Below, in pieces: positions 1-6,262 of a stretch of DNA of 8,220 nt. Within the stretch, counting starts at the first letter, position 1. Every line of letters starts with the position of its first letter. Where the stretch lies: positions 1-8,220 of the forward strand of contig CANQBT010000096.1 in NCBI GenBank assembly GCA_947589405.1. The letters run 5' to 3'. The notes below the pieces were generated by a model. That model ran no database searches. It was not told the origin of the DNA and saw nothing but the letters and a program-made list of their open reading frames with translations. The stretch is from an uncultured Clostridia bacterium (GTDB lineage Bacteria > Bacillota > Clostridia > Lachnospirales > CAG-274). A program made the position numbers and the translations under genes.

Positions 1-364
1 CCGTTACGTTTGTTGTAAGCATATATGTGCATAATGCTATCGCAGTCATTGCTATAAAAGCCAGAACAAAATTCATAAACGGTCCAGCAAAGCATATGAT
101 GATCCTTTGAAGAGGAGTAGTATCGTTAAAGGAGATCACATCATCTCTGTCCTGTATCTCTTCTGCCATACGGCAAAAGCCGCCTAAGGGCAGTATTCGT
201 ATGCAATATTCTGTATCACCTTTTTTATAACCCCATAATTTGGGTCCCATGCCTACGGAAAATTCTTCAACAAGAACATTGCACCGTTTGGCAGCTATGA
301 AATGGCCTGCCTCATGTATAACAACTATAACCGTAAAAATAATTAATGTTAAAATTATTGACAA
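1..364 (-). CDS. rseP: RIP metalloprotease RseP (site-2 protease), N-terminal part, cut by window edge
   Basis: This is the first 121 codons of a membrane-embedded zinc protease of the M50B site-2 family, which cuts transmembrane substrates such as anti-sigma factors or signal-peptide remnants within the lipid bilayer. The frame begins with a hydrophobic helix carrying HEAGH at residues 17-21 (the HExxH zinc site, with E18 as catalytic base). It continues with the family segment EEFSVGMGPKLWG (34-45), the RILPLGGF stretch (56-63) and a second hydrophobic segment with AGPFMNF (93-99). The PDZ domain and the C-terminal zinc ligand lie beyond the edge. The start is TTG at 364-362, directly following the dxr stop TAA (367-365) and preceded by AGAGGTGG at 377-370, 5 nt upstream. 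No ATG lies ahead of the zinc motif, so TTG is well supported. It is the last visible gene of the pyrH operon, as in Bacillus (rasP). Its physiological substrate cannot be told from the sequence. Confidence 0.93.
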   Translation of the reverse strand, partial: MSIILTLIIFTVIVVIHEAGHFIAAKRCNVLVEEFSVGMGPKLWGYKKGDTEYCIRILPLGGFCRMAEEIQDRDDVISFNDTTPLQRIIICFAGPFMNFVLAFIAMTAIALCTYMLTTNVT

Positions 365-1510
365 TTAATCCACCTCTAAATCATTGGCATATTCTCTGGC
401 CCATGCGTCGGCCTTAAGAACGTCCTCAAGATCGTAATTATACTTAACAGTATATGCGTTCATTGTCTTTTCTATTATTCGTGGAATATCCAAAAAGCCT
501 ATTTTCTTGTCAATAAACTTAGCAACTGCGATCTCATTGGCAGCATTCAGAACAGCGGGCATAGTACCGCCTGTCTCTATAGCTTTGTAAGCAAGCCCAA
601 GACATGGAAATTTGTCTGTATGGGGCTTTTCAAATGTCAGATCGTTTCTCTCAAAAAAGTCTATTTTAGGAAATGAGTTTTTCACTCTCTTGGGATAGGT
701 GAGCGCATATTGTATAGGCACTCTCATATCAGGCTCGCCCAACTGGGCAATAACTGCGCCGTCTTCATATCCTACCATTGAATGAACGATACTCTGAGGG
801 TGTACAAGCACCTGTATTTGATCAAGCTCAACACCAAACAGCCATTTAGCTTCTATGACTTCCAATCCCTTATTCATAAGTGTAGCAGAGTCGATGGTTA
901 TTTTTTTCCCCATATCCCAATTTGGGTGTTTAAGAGCGTCATCTACAGTCACATTTGAAACATCTTCGTATGTTCTGAAAGGACCGCCTGATGCGGTAAG
1001 AAATATCTTGGCTATTTTATTTCCATCATTTCCCTGTAAAGACTGGAATATAGCTGAATGTTCGCTGTCTACAGGATACATATTAACATTGTTTTCCTTT
1101 ATGAGCTTCATAACAAGCTCACCTGATGTAACAAGTGTTTCCTTATTGGCAAGAGCAATGTTTTTCTTAGCCTTTATCGCTTCTGTAGTAGGCACAAGAC
1201 CAATATTGCCAACTACAGAATTTACGACCGTGTCAGCCTTTTCATAAGTAGCTACGGCAATAAGACCTTCCATTCCCGTATATACCTTTACAGGCAGGTC
1301 GGAAATGTTTCTTTTAAATTCCTCAGCCTTTTTTTCGTCCATAACGCAGACAATATCAGGCATAAACTCCCTTACCTGTTTTTCAAACAGATCTATCCTT
1401 GTGTTGGTGCTCATTGCCCATACTCTTATACAGCCTATATCTCTTATTACTTCCAATGTCTGGGTCCCTATGGAGCCTGTGGAACCAAGTATTGCAATAT
1501 CTTTAGTCAA
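365..1510 (-). CDS. dxr: 1-deoxy-D-xylulose 5-phosphate reductoisomerase
   Basis: Dxr catalyses the first committed step of the MEP isoprenoid pathway, the NADPH- and divalent-metal-dependent conversion of DXP to 2-C-methyl-D-erythritol 4-phosphate in the cytoplasm; it is the fosmidomycin target. The N-terminal nucleotide-binding loop GSTGSIG is at residues 9-15. The metal-binding DSEHSAIFQ is at about 148-156 (D148, E150), the SGGPFR segment at about 174-179, the flexible loop HPNWDMGKK at 195-203, and MNKGLE, with the third metal ligand E217, at 212-217. At 381 residues it is normal length. I place the start at TTG 1510-1508, giving MTKDIAILG, because AAGGAG (1524-1519) sits 8 nt upstream. 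The in-frame GTG at 1519 overlaps that ribosome binding site and would add only three residues. The gene lies 12 nt after cdsA and feeds the isoprenoid precursors that UppS, two genes upstream, elongates. Confidence 0.96.
   Translation of the reverse strand: MTKDIAILGSTGSIGTQTLEVIRDIGCIRVWAMSTNTRIDLFEKQVREFMPDIVCVMDEKKAEEFKRNISDLPVKVYTGMEGLIAVATYEKADTVVNSVVGNIGLVPTTEAIKAKKNIALANKETLVTSGELVMKLIKENNVNMYPVDSEHSAIFQSLQGNDGNKIAKIFLTASGGPFRTYEDVSNVTVDDALKHPNWDMGKKITIDSATLMNKGLEVIEAKWLFGVELDQIQVLVHPQSIVHSMVGYEDGAVIAQLGEPDMRVPIQYALTYPKRVKNSFPKIDFFERNDLTFEKPHTDKFPCLGLAYKAIETGGTMPAVLNAANEIAVAKFIDKKIGFLDIPRIIEKTMNAYTVKYNYDLEDVLKADAWAREYANDLEVD
370..377 (-). promoter_or_regulatory. Ribosome binding site for rseP, within the end of dxr
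   Basis: The minus strand reads AGAGGTGG, a near-complete anti-16S match embedded in the last codons of dxr, 5 nt before the TTG at 364. It decides the non-ATG start of rseP and implies translational coupling with dxr. Confidence 0.75.
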
Positions 1511-1518
1511 AGCAAACA

Positions 1519-1524
1519 CTCCTT
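1519..1524 (-). promoter_or_regulatory. Ribosome binding site deciding the dxr start
   Basis: AAGGAG on the minus strand overlaps the cdsA stop codon (TAA at 1525-1523). It lies 8 nt before TTG 1510, normal spacing, but overlaps the first base of the in-frame GTG at 1519, which is therefore an unlikely start. Confidence 0.7.
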
Positions 1525-2314
1525 AAGCCATAAAATTCATAATTATATATACAAAGGGAAGCGTAAACAGGACAGAATCAAATCTATCCATAACACCTCC
1601 ATGTCCGGGCATAAGCTTACCGTAATCCTTAATACCTGCCTGCCTTTTAACGGCAGATGCAGCAAGATCTCCAAGCTGACCGAATACGGAGCCAACAGCC
1701 CCTGCCGCCGCAAGCACAGGTATATATTTAATATCCAATGAATATATCTTAAAGCATACAAAGGCGTATACAGCTGAAAGAACTGCTGTTGTCACTATTC
1801 CGCCCAAAGCGCCCTCTACGGACTTTTTGGGACTAAGCTTAGGCGTAAGCTTATGTCTGCCTATAGCAGAGCCTATAAAATATGCTCCCGTGTCGCTTGC
1901 AAATGCAAATATAAAAGGCAGCCATGCAAATATTATTGAAAAATCTCTTATTTTGCATATAAGACTGAGCATAACGCCTATGTAAAAAAAGCCAAGAATA
2001 GCTATGGCGCCATCGTATATATTATTGGTATCATGAAAAATAACCAATAACATCATTATAATAAGGACTGCGGCAATAAAAACGGAATATATAACTGAAA
2101 TATCATCGGCGGATAAAATTATAAAATATAATATATCCAGTATAAAGGCAGCGATATGCACAACCTTTATTTTACCTGAAACAGCTTTGTAAAACTCATA
2201 CATACCCATAAGCGATATTACAAGAGCTGCCGCCTTGAGAGGGAGACCTCCTGCAATAACAAAAAACAAAAGCAGAGGTATTCCTAAAACCGCAGATATG
2301 ATTCTGACTAACAT
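1523..2314 (-). CDS. cdsA: Phosphatidate cytidylyltransferase (CDP-diacylglycerol synthase)
   Basis: CdsA is an integral membrane enzyme that makes CDP-diacylglycerol and pyrophosphate from phosphatidic acid and CTP, the branch-point precursor of phosphatidylglycerol and other phospholipids. The 263-residue protein is mostly hydrophobic, with about eight apparent membrane segments, and is normal length for Firmicutes. Conserved catalytic-region motifs are SDTGAYF (140-146), SPKKSVEG (161-168), QLGDL (213-217) and the family signature spanning 220-246. In that signature S220, K223, R224, K229, D230, H238-G239-G240, D243, R244 and D246 all match the pattern. The start ATG at 2314 overlaps the uppS stop by one base (TAATG), with GAGGT about 9 nt upstream, indicating coupled translation. 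It sits between lipid-carrier synthesis (uppS) and dxr in the usual Firmicute order. The identification is firm. Confidence 0.97.
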   Translation of the reverse strand: MLVRIISAVLGIPLLLFFVIAGGLPLKAAALVISLMGMYEFYKAVSGKIKVVHIAAFILDILYFIILSADDISVIYSVFIAAVLIIMMLLVIFHDTNNIYDGAIAILGFFYIGVMLSLICKIRDFSIIFAWLPFIFAFASDTGAYFIGSAIGRHKLTPKLSPKKSVEGALGGIVTTAVLSAVYAFVCFKIYSLDIKYIPVLAAAGAVGSVFGQLGDLAASAVKRQAGIKDYGKLMPGHGGVMDRFDSVLFTLPFVYIIMNFMA

Positions 2315-3033
2315 TATTCTTTTACCTCGTTTCTGCCGCCAAAACGCCTGTCACGGTTCTGATAGGCTTTTATAGCGACTTTTAGATCATCTATATTGAA
2401 ATCGGGCCACAGTTTATCTGTTATGTAATATTCCGAATAAGCGCTTTGCCACAACAGAAAATTACTTGTCCTAAGCTCGCCGCTTGTTCTTATGATAAGC
2501 TCAGGATCGGGAGTCCCTGCGCTGTCGAGATGAGCGGATATAATATCCTCTGTAATGTCGGAAACATCTAATTTGCCGGTCTTAATTTCTTCGGCTATTT
2601 TCTGCACAGCCCTTTTTATTTCATCTCTGCTGCCATAGTTCATAGCAATAGTCAGGTGTATTCCCTTTCTGTCTTTGGAAACCTCCTTAAGCTTTGCTAT
2701 ATCTCTCTGAAGATCATCTGTAAGGGCAGACAAGTCGCCTATAGAATCAACTCTGTAATCGCTGTTGGCATATTCTCTGAAATATTTGTTTATATATTCA
2801 CGGAGTATTCCCATTATGCCGCTGACTTCGTCTTCGGCTCGTTTCCAGTTTTCGGTGGAAAAGGCATATACAGTAATGTGTTCAACACCTAAGCCGTGCG
2901 CATCATTCAGAAGATTGTCCAGAGCCTTTGCGCCCTGACGATGCCCCATTACTCTGGGCAGATGCTTCTTTTTAGCCCAACGTCCGTTGCCGTCCATAAT
3001 TATTCCAATATGCTTCGGCACTTCATTTGCCAT
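2314..3033 (-). CDS. uppS: Isoprenyl transferase (undecaprenyl diphosphate synthase)
   Basis: UppS is a cis-prenyltransferase that adds isopentenyl diphosphate units to farnesyl diphosphate to form undecaprenyl diphosphate, the lipid carrier for peptidoglycan and other wall polymers. The protein is cytoplasmic and peripheral to the membrane. Motifs are HIGIIMDGNGRWA (8-20, with catalytic D14), GHRQG (30-34), YAFSTENW (56-63), the pyrophosphate-binding IRTSGE (181-186) and SNFLLWQ (190-196) followed by AYSE, and the C-terminal RDRRFGG. I prefer ATG 3033 (239 residues, MANEVPKHIGI) over ATG 3045, which adds MRDI. GAGGG at 3043-3039 sits 5 nt before ATG 3033, whereas only a poor AAGAA precedes ATG 3045. 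It lies downstream of frr across a 66-nt gap that contains a hairpin, and overlaps cdsA by one base. The family is certain; product chain length is inferred from context, since C55 is usual for the operon-borne copy. Confidence 0.96.
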   Translation of the reverse strand: MANEVPKHIGIIMDGNGRWAKKKHLPRVMGHRQGAKALDNLLNDAHGLGVEHITVYAFSTENWKRAEDEVSGIMGILREYINKYFREYANSDYRVDSIGDLSALTDDLQRDIAKLKEVSKDRKGIHLTIAMNYGSRDEIKRAVQKIAEEIKTGKLDVSDITEDIISAHLDSAGTPDPELIIRTSGELRTSNFLLWQSAYSEYYITDKLWPDFNIDDLKVAIKAYQNRDRRFGGRNEVKE

Positions 3034-3038
3034 AATAT

Positions 3039-3043
3039 CCCTC
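3039..3043 (-). promoter_or_regulatory. Ribosome binding site deciding the uppS start
   Basis: GAGGG on the minus strand lies 5 nt before ATG 3033 and inside the codons that would follow the in-frame ATG 3045. It favours the shorter UppS. Confidence 0.6.
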
Positions 3044-3060
3044 ATTTCTTACAACTGCAA

Positions 3061-3093
3061 ATAAGTCTGACACAATAACTATGCCAGACTTAT
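3061..3093 (-). promoter_or_regulatory. Hairpin in the frr-uppS intergenic region
   Basis: Two arms, 3061-3072 and 3082-3093, form a 12-bp stem around a 9-nt loop. All pairs are Watson-Crick except one, which is G-U in the minus-strand RNA but an A-C mismatch in plus-strand RNA. The structure therefore fits the direction of operon transcription. In that direction the bases after the stem are TTGCAG, not a U-tract, so it is a poor intrinsic terminator. It more likely acts as an mRNA stability or processing element, or as a weak attenuator between frr and uppS. The role is inference. Confidence 0.6.
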
Positions 3094-3099
3094 AGTTTT

Positions 3100-3654
3100 T
3101 TATATGGACATAACCTCTTTGCTTTTAGCTTCAACCGCTTTGTCGATTTCCTTTATATACTTATCTGTAAGCTTCTGTATTTCTTCTTCAAGGTCGTCTC
3201 TTTCGTCTTCTGTTATTTCGCTTTTCTTTTCAAGTTTTTTAACATAGTCCATTGCGTCACGCCTTATATTTCTTACAGCTACTTTGGAATTTTCTCCCAT
3301 TTTTTTAACGTCCTTTGTGAGAGTTTTTCTTCTTTCCTCAGTAAGCTCAGGAAATACAAGCCTTATCACATTGCCGTCGCTGTTGGGATTGATGCCTATG
3401 TCGGCCTTGTTTATACCCTTTTCGATAGCCTTTATTGTAGATTTGTCAAAGGGCTGTACCATAAGTACCCTTGCTTCGGGAACGGATATATTTGCAACTT
3501 GATTCAATGGCATTTCCGTGCCATAGCACTCTACAACTACCTTATCCAACACATGGGTGTTGGCTCTTCCCGCTCTTATGCCAAGCAGCTCATTGGTTAA
3601 GTTCTTTACGGTCTTGCCCATCTTTTCTTCATAGACTTTAGTATGTTCGGACAT
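3100..3654 (-). CDS. frr: Ribosome recycling factor
   Basis: RRF splits the post-termination ribosome together with EF-G, freeing the 50S subunit from the 30S-mRNA-tRNA complex. The 184-residue length is standard. The first helix carries LLGIRAGRAN (23-32), followed by the small beta/alpha domain (about 30-105) and the two long C-terminal helices of the three-helix bundle. Conserved segments are GINPNSDGNVIRLVFPELT (about 87-105), EERRK (106-110) and VAVRNIRRDAMD (about 124-135, with the arginines that contact 23S rRNA). The charged C-terminal helix, rich in E, K and D, is typical. ATG 3654 is preceded at 6 nt by GAGGAGGT (3668-3661), a very strong ribosome binding site. The gene follows pyrH after 47 nt of A/T-rich spacer, the near-universal pyrH-frr pairing. 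Confidence 0.98.
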   Translation of the reverse strand: MSEHTKVYEEKMGKTVKNLTNELLGIRAGRANTHVLDKVVVECYGTEMPLNQVANISVPEARVLMVQPFDKSTIKAIEKGINKADIGINPNSDGNVIRLVFPELTEERRKTLTKDVKKMGENSKVAVRNIRRDAMDYVKKLEKKSEITEDERDDLEEEIQKLTDKYIKEIDKAVEAKSKEVMSI

Positions 3655-3701
3655 AATAATACCTCCTCGTATTTATCATTATATTTTTTTATTTATTATT
3701 T

Positions 3702-4403
3702 TTATACGGTAACTGTTGTACCGATCTTTTCACCGCCGGCAGCCTTTATTATACAGTTTTCCTCAGCCAGACCGAATAATACCACAGGTATTTTATTTTC
3801 ATAGCAAAGATTGGCAGCCGCTATATCTATAACGCCTAAATTTTTTTCAACTATATCCTTACAGGGGATCTCATCGTATTTTCTGGCATATGGATTAACA
3901 GCCGGATCGCTGTCATACACTCCGTCTACAGCCTTTGCAAAGAGTATTGCGTCAGCACCCAGCTCACAGGCTCTAAGAGCCGTGACCGTATCCGTAGAGA
4001 AGAAGGGGTGACCTATGCCTGCGGCAAATATGACTACCTTTCCCTTCTTAAGGAGCTTGTTTGCCTTATCCTTTGAAAATTCAGATGTAAAAGTCCCTAT
4101 CTTTATAGGAGTCATAACAACAGCATCTATGCCCTTCTGCCTACAGCAGTCTGCAAAATACAGAGCATTCATAACAGTAGCAAGCATACCTATTTTGTCG
4201 GCAGTTACTCTGTCCATATTGGGATTGGCACTTCTTCCTCTCCAGAAATTGCCGCCGCCTATTACAAGAGCTGTCTTTGTGCCAGAAGAAATTACAGTTT
4301 TGATTTGATCAATTATAGAAAATATTACATCGTTGTTGAAGCTGCCGTGAGTATTTCCCGCAAGAGCTTCACCGCTTAATTTAAGCACTACCTTATTGTA
4401 CAT
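3702..4403 (-). CDS. pyrH: UMP kinase (uridylate kinase)
   Basis: PyrH phosphorylates UMP to UDP with ATP; the bacterial enzyme is a hexamer of the amino-acid-kinase fold, usually activated by GTP and inhibited by UTP. Motifs are KLSGEA (8-13), GGGNFWRGR (49-57, the phosphate/UMP loop), DKIGMLATVMNA (69-80) and the substrate-loop region GIGHPFFSTDT (129-139). The ATP-side segment VDGVYDSDP is at 159-167. The start is ATG 4403 (233 residues, MYNKVVLKLSGE), since GGAAGGAG (4419-4412) lies 8 nt upstream. The in-frame GTG at 4412 is formed by the end of that site. The Escherichia coli enzyme reads GTGNP where this one reads GIGHP, a change in a loop that contacts UMP in that family. It is the first gene of the second block and has its own promoter. 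Unlike Bacillus, rpsB and tsf do not precede it. Confidence 0.97.
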   Translation of the reverse strand: MYNKVVLKLSGEALAGNTHGSFNNDVIFSIIDQIKTVISSGTKTALVIGGGNFWRGRSANPNMDRVTADKIGMLATVMNALYFADCCRQKGIDAVVMTPIKIGTFTSEFSKDKANKLLKKGKVVIFAAGIGHPFFSTDTVTALRACELGADAILFAKAVDGVYDSDPAVNPYARKYDEIPCKDIVEKNLGVIDIAAANLCYENKIPVVLFGLAEENCIIKAAGGEKIGTTVTV

Positions 4404-4411
4404 ATAACGCA

Positions 4412-4419
4412 CTCCTTCC
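4412..4419 (-). promoter_or_regulatory. Ribosome binding site deciding the pyrH start
   Basis: GGAAGGAG on the minus strand sits 8 nt before ATG 4403. Its last G begins an in-frame GTG that lengthens the open frame by three codons but has no ribosome binding site of its own. Confidence 0.75.
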
Positions 4420-4428
4420 GTTGATATA

Positions 4429-4457
4429 ATAATAACACATTTTTCTATATTTGACTA
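4429..4457 (-). promoter_or_regulatory. Predicted sigma-A promoter for the pyrH-frr-uppS-cdsA-dxr-rseP operon
   Basis: On the minus strand a -35-like TAGTCA (4457-4452, 4 of 6 matches to TTGACA) is separated by exactly 17 nt from TATTAT (4434-4429, 5 of 6 matches to TATAAT). TGT immediately precedes the -10, an extended -10 element. Directly upstream lies the A/T palindrome ATTTTTTAAAAAAT (4461-4474), placed like an UP element. Transcription would start near 4422, leaving a leader of about 20 nt before ATG 4403. It lies just downstream of a terminator, as expected for a new transcription unit. Confidence 0.65.
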
Positions 4458-4479
4458 TATATTTTTTAAAAAATCCCAA

Positions 4480-4511
4480 AAAAATAACATCGGTTTTACG
4501 ATGTTATTTTT
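4480..4511 (-). terminator. Intrinsic terminator after the nucleoside kinase gene
   Basis: Arms 4480-4492 and 4499-4511 form a perfect 13-bp inverted repeat around a 6-nt loop. On the minus strand the second arm runs into seven consecutive T (4484-4478). The stem is A/T-rich with a central ACATCG/CGATGT core. It lies 80 nt past the kinase stop and just upstream of the pyrH promoter, so it separates the two transcription units. The shape is near-symmetrical and could also stop plus-strand transcription. Confidence 0.8.
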
Positions 4512-4591
4512 ATAAGTATAAAAAATGAACTTTTACGACCGTTATAGCAATAAGTCAAATACAAAGTTACAAATGATAAAAATACAATATT

Positions 4592-6247
4592 TTACACATT
4601 AAAACAGCTTCCGCCTATAAATTCTCTCATAAGGGAATTGGGCGGTATATTTACGGAAGGTATGTTAAGGAAGCTGTTAAGGAAATTGAGGAGCCTTTTA
4701 GCCTCAGTATATACGCTTTCAGACGGATCTATATTGAAAAGCAATGGCTCGGCATAGGTTTTGAGAACGCCAAGCTCATATATAAGCGCTGAATTGAACA
4801 TGGCGTCAGCCTGCTCCTGATATGGGAAAATGTTTTTGTTTTCGCCGTCAAGGACCTTATGCCACATATCTATCGTACTTCTGGCGCTGAAGCCTCTGAA
4901 GTTGTTGTCTCTTACGATCCTTCTGATGAGCCTTGTGTCTCTAGTGGATATTCTGCTGTGCTCGTCTATATTAAGCTGTGTAAGAGCGCTTATATATATC
5001 TTGAATTTTTCTTCCTTTGGTATTCTGTGTGTAAGATTTTCATTTATACCATGTATCCCTTCTATTATCAGAATACTGTCAGGCTCCATTTTGATAAGCT
5101 TGCCCTTTGCCTTTGTTGAGCCTGTTATAAAGTCATAAAGCGGAGTTTCAACGGCTTCACCTTCCAGAAGCTTAAGAATATCGTCGTTAAAACGCTCTAC
5201 CTGTAGAGATTCAAGACATTCAAAATCCTGCCTTCCGTCCTCACCTATAGGTATATCTGCTCTGCATCTGTAATAATCGTCAAGAGAAATGATCTCCGGC
5301 GAAAGTCCCAGCACCTTAAGCTGTATACCGAGCCTGTTTGAAAATGTGGTCTTGCCTGAGGAAGAAGGACCTGCAATAAGTACTATTCTTTTGCCTTTGC
5401 TGAAAATTTCATCGGCAATGTTGGCGATCTTCTTTTCCTGCAAAGCTTCTGATATGAGTATTATTTCTTTGAGCCTGCCATGACATATAAGGTCGTTCAA
5501 TGCACCAGCTGAAGATACCTCAAGTATCCTTGACCAATTTGTGTACTCTGCATATATCTGCGTAAGCTTGGGATATGCTTTGTATTCGTTTATCACACCT
5601 TCTTCTTTCCTGCTTTCAAACTGGAGTACAAAGCCATCGCTGTGCATATGCAGATCAAAGGTCCTTATGTACCCGGTCTGGGGGACCATTGTGCCATAGA
5701 GATAATCGTAATAATTATTCATTTTGTATATTGTAACATTAAGGGACTTTACATATTTAAGAGCCTTTTTTCTGTGCTCAAGACCGTATTTTTCAAATAT
5801 CTCAATTGCTTCACCGACAGGAACATTCAGCTTTTCGATAGTATAATTTCGATCGACTATATTGCGCATTTCTTTTTTTATATCGGAAAGAAGTTTTTCC
5901 GTTATTTCCGTATTGCTGATATGGCAAAAATAATTATTATTTATAGTGTGTTCGACCCATACCGCCTTATCCTTTCCCACGACCTTTGCCACAGCAGCAA
6001 GCATTATAAAAGCGCAGCTTCTCTGATATGTCCTGTTGCCAAATTCAGAGCTTATATCGAGAAATTCTATTGAACAATCGGAATCTATTACATAATTCAG
6101 ATCCCTTTCTACATTATCGACCTTTGCAAGAAGTATTCTTTTGCTTTTATCTCCGGCGTATTCCTTGCTCAACTCCATAACAGAGGTATGGGAGTCTGCG
6201 TCTGTATATGTGTCGTTATTTATAATATGAACCTTATAGTGCTCCAT
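4592..6247 (-). CDS. Nucleoside (uridine-type) kinase with ThrRS-like N-terminal region
   Basis: This 551-residue protein has a C-terminal P-loop kinase of the uridine kinase/phosphoribulokinase family, predicted to phosphorylate uridine or cytidine with ATP. Kinase motifs are Walker A GPSSSGKTT (293-301), SLDDYY (321-326), ILIIEGIHG (392-400) and an arginine-rich lid, RDTRLIRRIVRD (436-447). The first 60 or so residues look like a TGS fold. Residues about 66-190 resemble the second domain of threonyl-tRNA synthetase, but the usual HxxxH-type zinc site is not present (RSCAF at 76-80 where RHSAAH-like sequence is expected). A linker of about 100 residues precedes the kinase. Clostridial genomes commonly carry this architecture. 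The start ATG 6247 has AAGGGGG (6262-6256) 8 nt upstream, and the gene follows the Nif3 gene by 15 nt, so they are likely cotranscribed. The kinase class is secure; the substrate and the N-terminal role are inferred. I give no symbol because it is not a standard Udk of about 210 residues. Confidence 0.88.
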   Translation of the reverse strand: MEHYKVHIINNDTYTDADSHTSVMELSKEYAGDKSKRILLAKVDNVERDLNYVIDSDCSIEFLDISSEFGNRTYQRSCAFIMLAAVAKVVGKDKAVWVEHTINNNYFCHISNTEITEKLLSDIKKEMRNIVDRNYTIEKLNVPVGEAIEIFEKYGLEHRKKALKYVKSLNVTIYKMNNYYDYLYGTMVPQTGYIRTFDLHMHSDGFVLQFESRKEEGVINEYKAYPKLTQIYAEYTNWSRILEVSSAGALNDLICHGRLKEIILISEALQEKKIANIADEIFSKGKRIVLIAGPSSSGKTTFSNRLGIQLKVLGLSPEIISLDDYYRCRADIPIGEDGRQDFECLESLQVERFNDDILKLLEGEAVETPLYDFITGSTKAKGKLIKMEPDSILIIEGIHGINENLTHRIPKEEKFKIYISALTQLNIDEHSRISTRDTRLIRRIVRDNNFRGFSARSTIDMWHKVLDGENKNIFPYQEQADAMFNSALIYELGVLKTYAEPLLFNIDPSESVYTEAKRLLNFLNSFLNIPSVNIPPNSLMREFIGGSCFNV

Positions 6248-6262
6248 AAATCTTTCCCCCTT

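Noticed and set aside
3678..3683. Perfect TATAAT on the minus strand in the pyrH-frr gap, a possible internal frr promoter
   Set aside because: The hexamer 17 nt upstream is TATAAA, only 3 of 6 matches to a -35. The whole gap is A/T-rich, so a chance match is likely.
4461..4474. Perfect palindrome ATTTTTTAAAAAAT, considered as an operator
   Set aside because: It contains only A and T and sits directly upstream of the -35. An UP-element or flexible A/T tract explains it better than a specific repressor site.
4512..4591. 80-nt stretch after the kinase stop, checked for a small RNA or small gene
   Set aside because: I see no convincing reading frame with a ribosome binding site and no strong stem; it reads as the 3' untranslated region before the terminator.
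5642..6073. 143-codon open frame on the plus strand
   Set aside because: It lies wholly inside the nucleoside kinase gene on the other strand, has no ribosome binding site I could recognise, and its translation shows no family motif.
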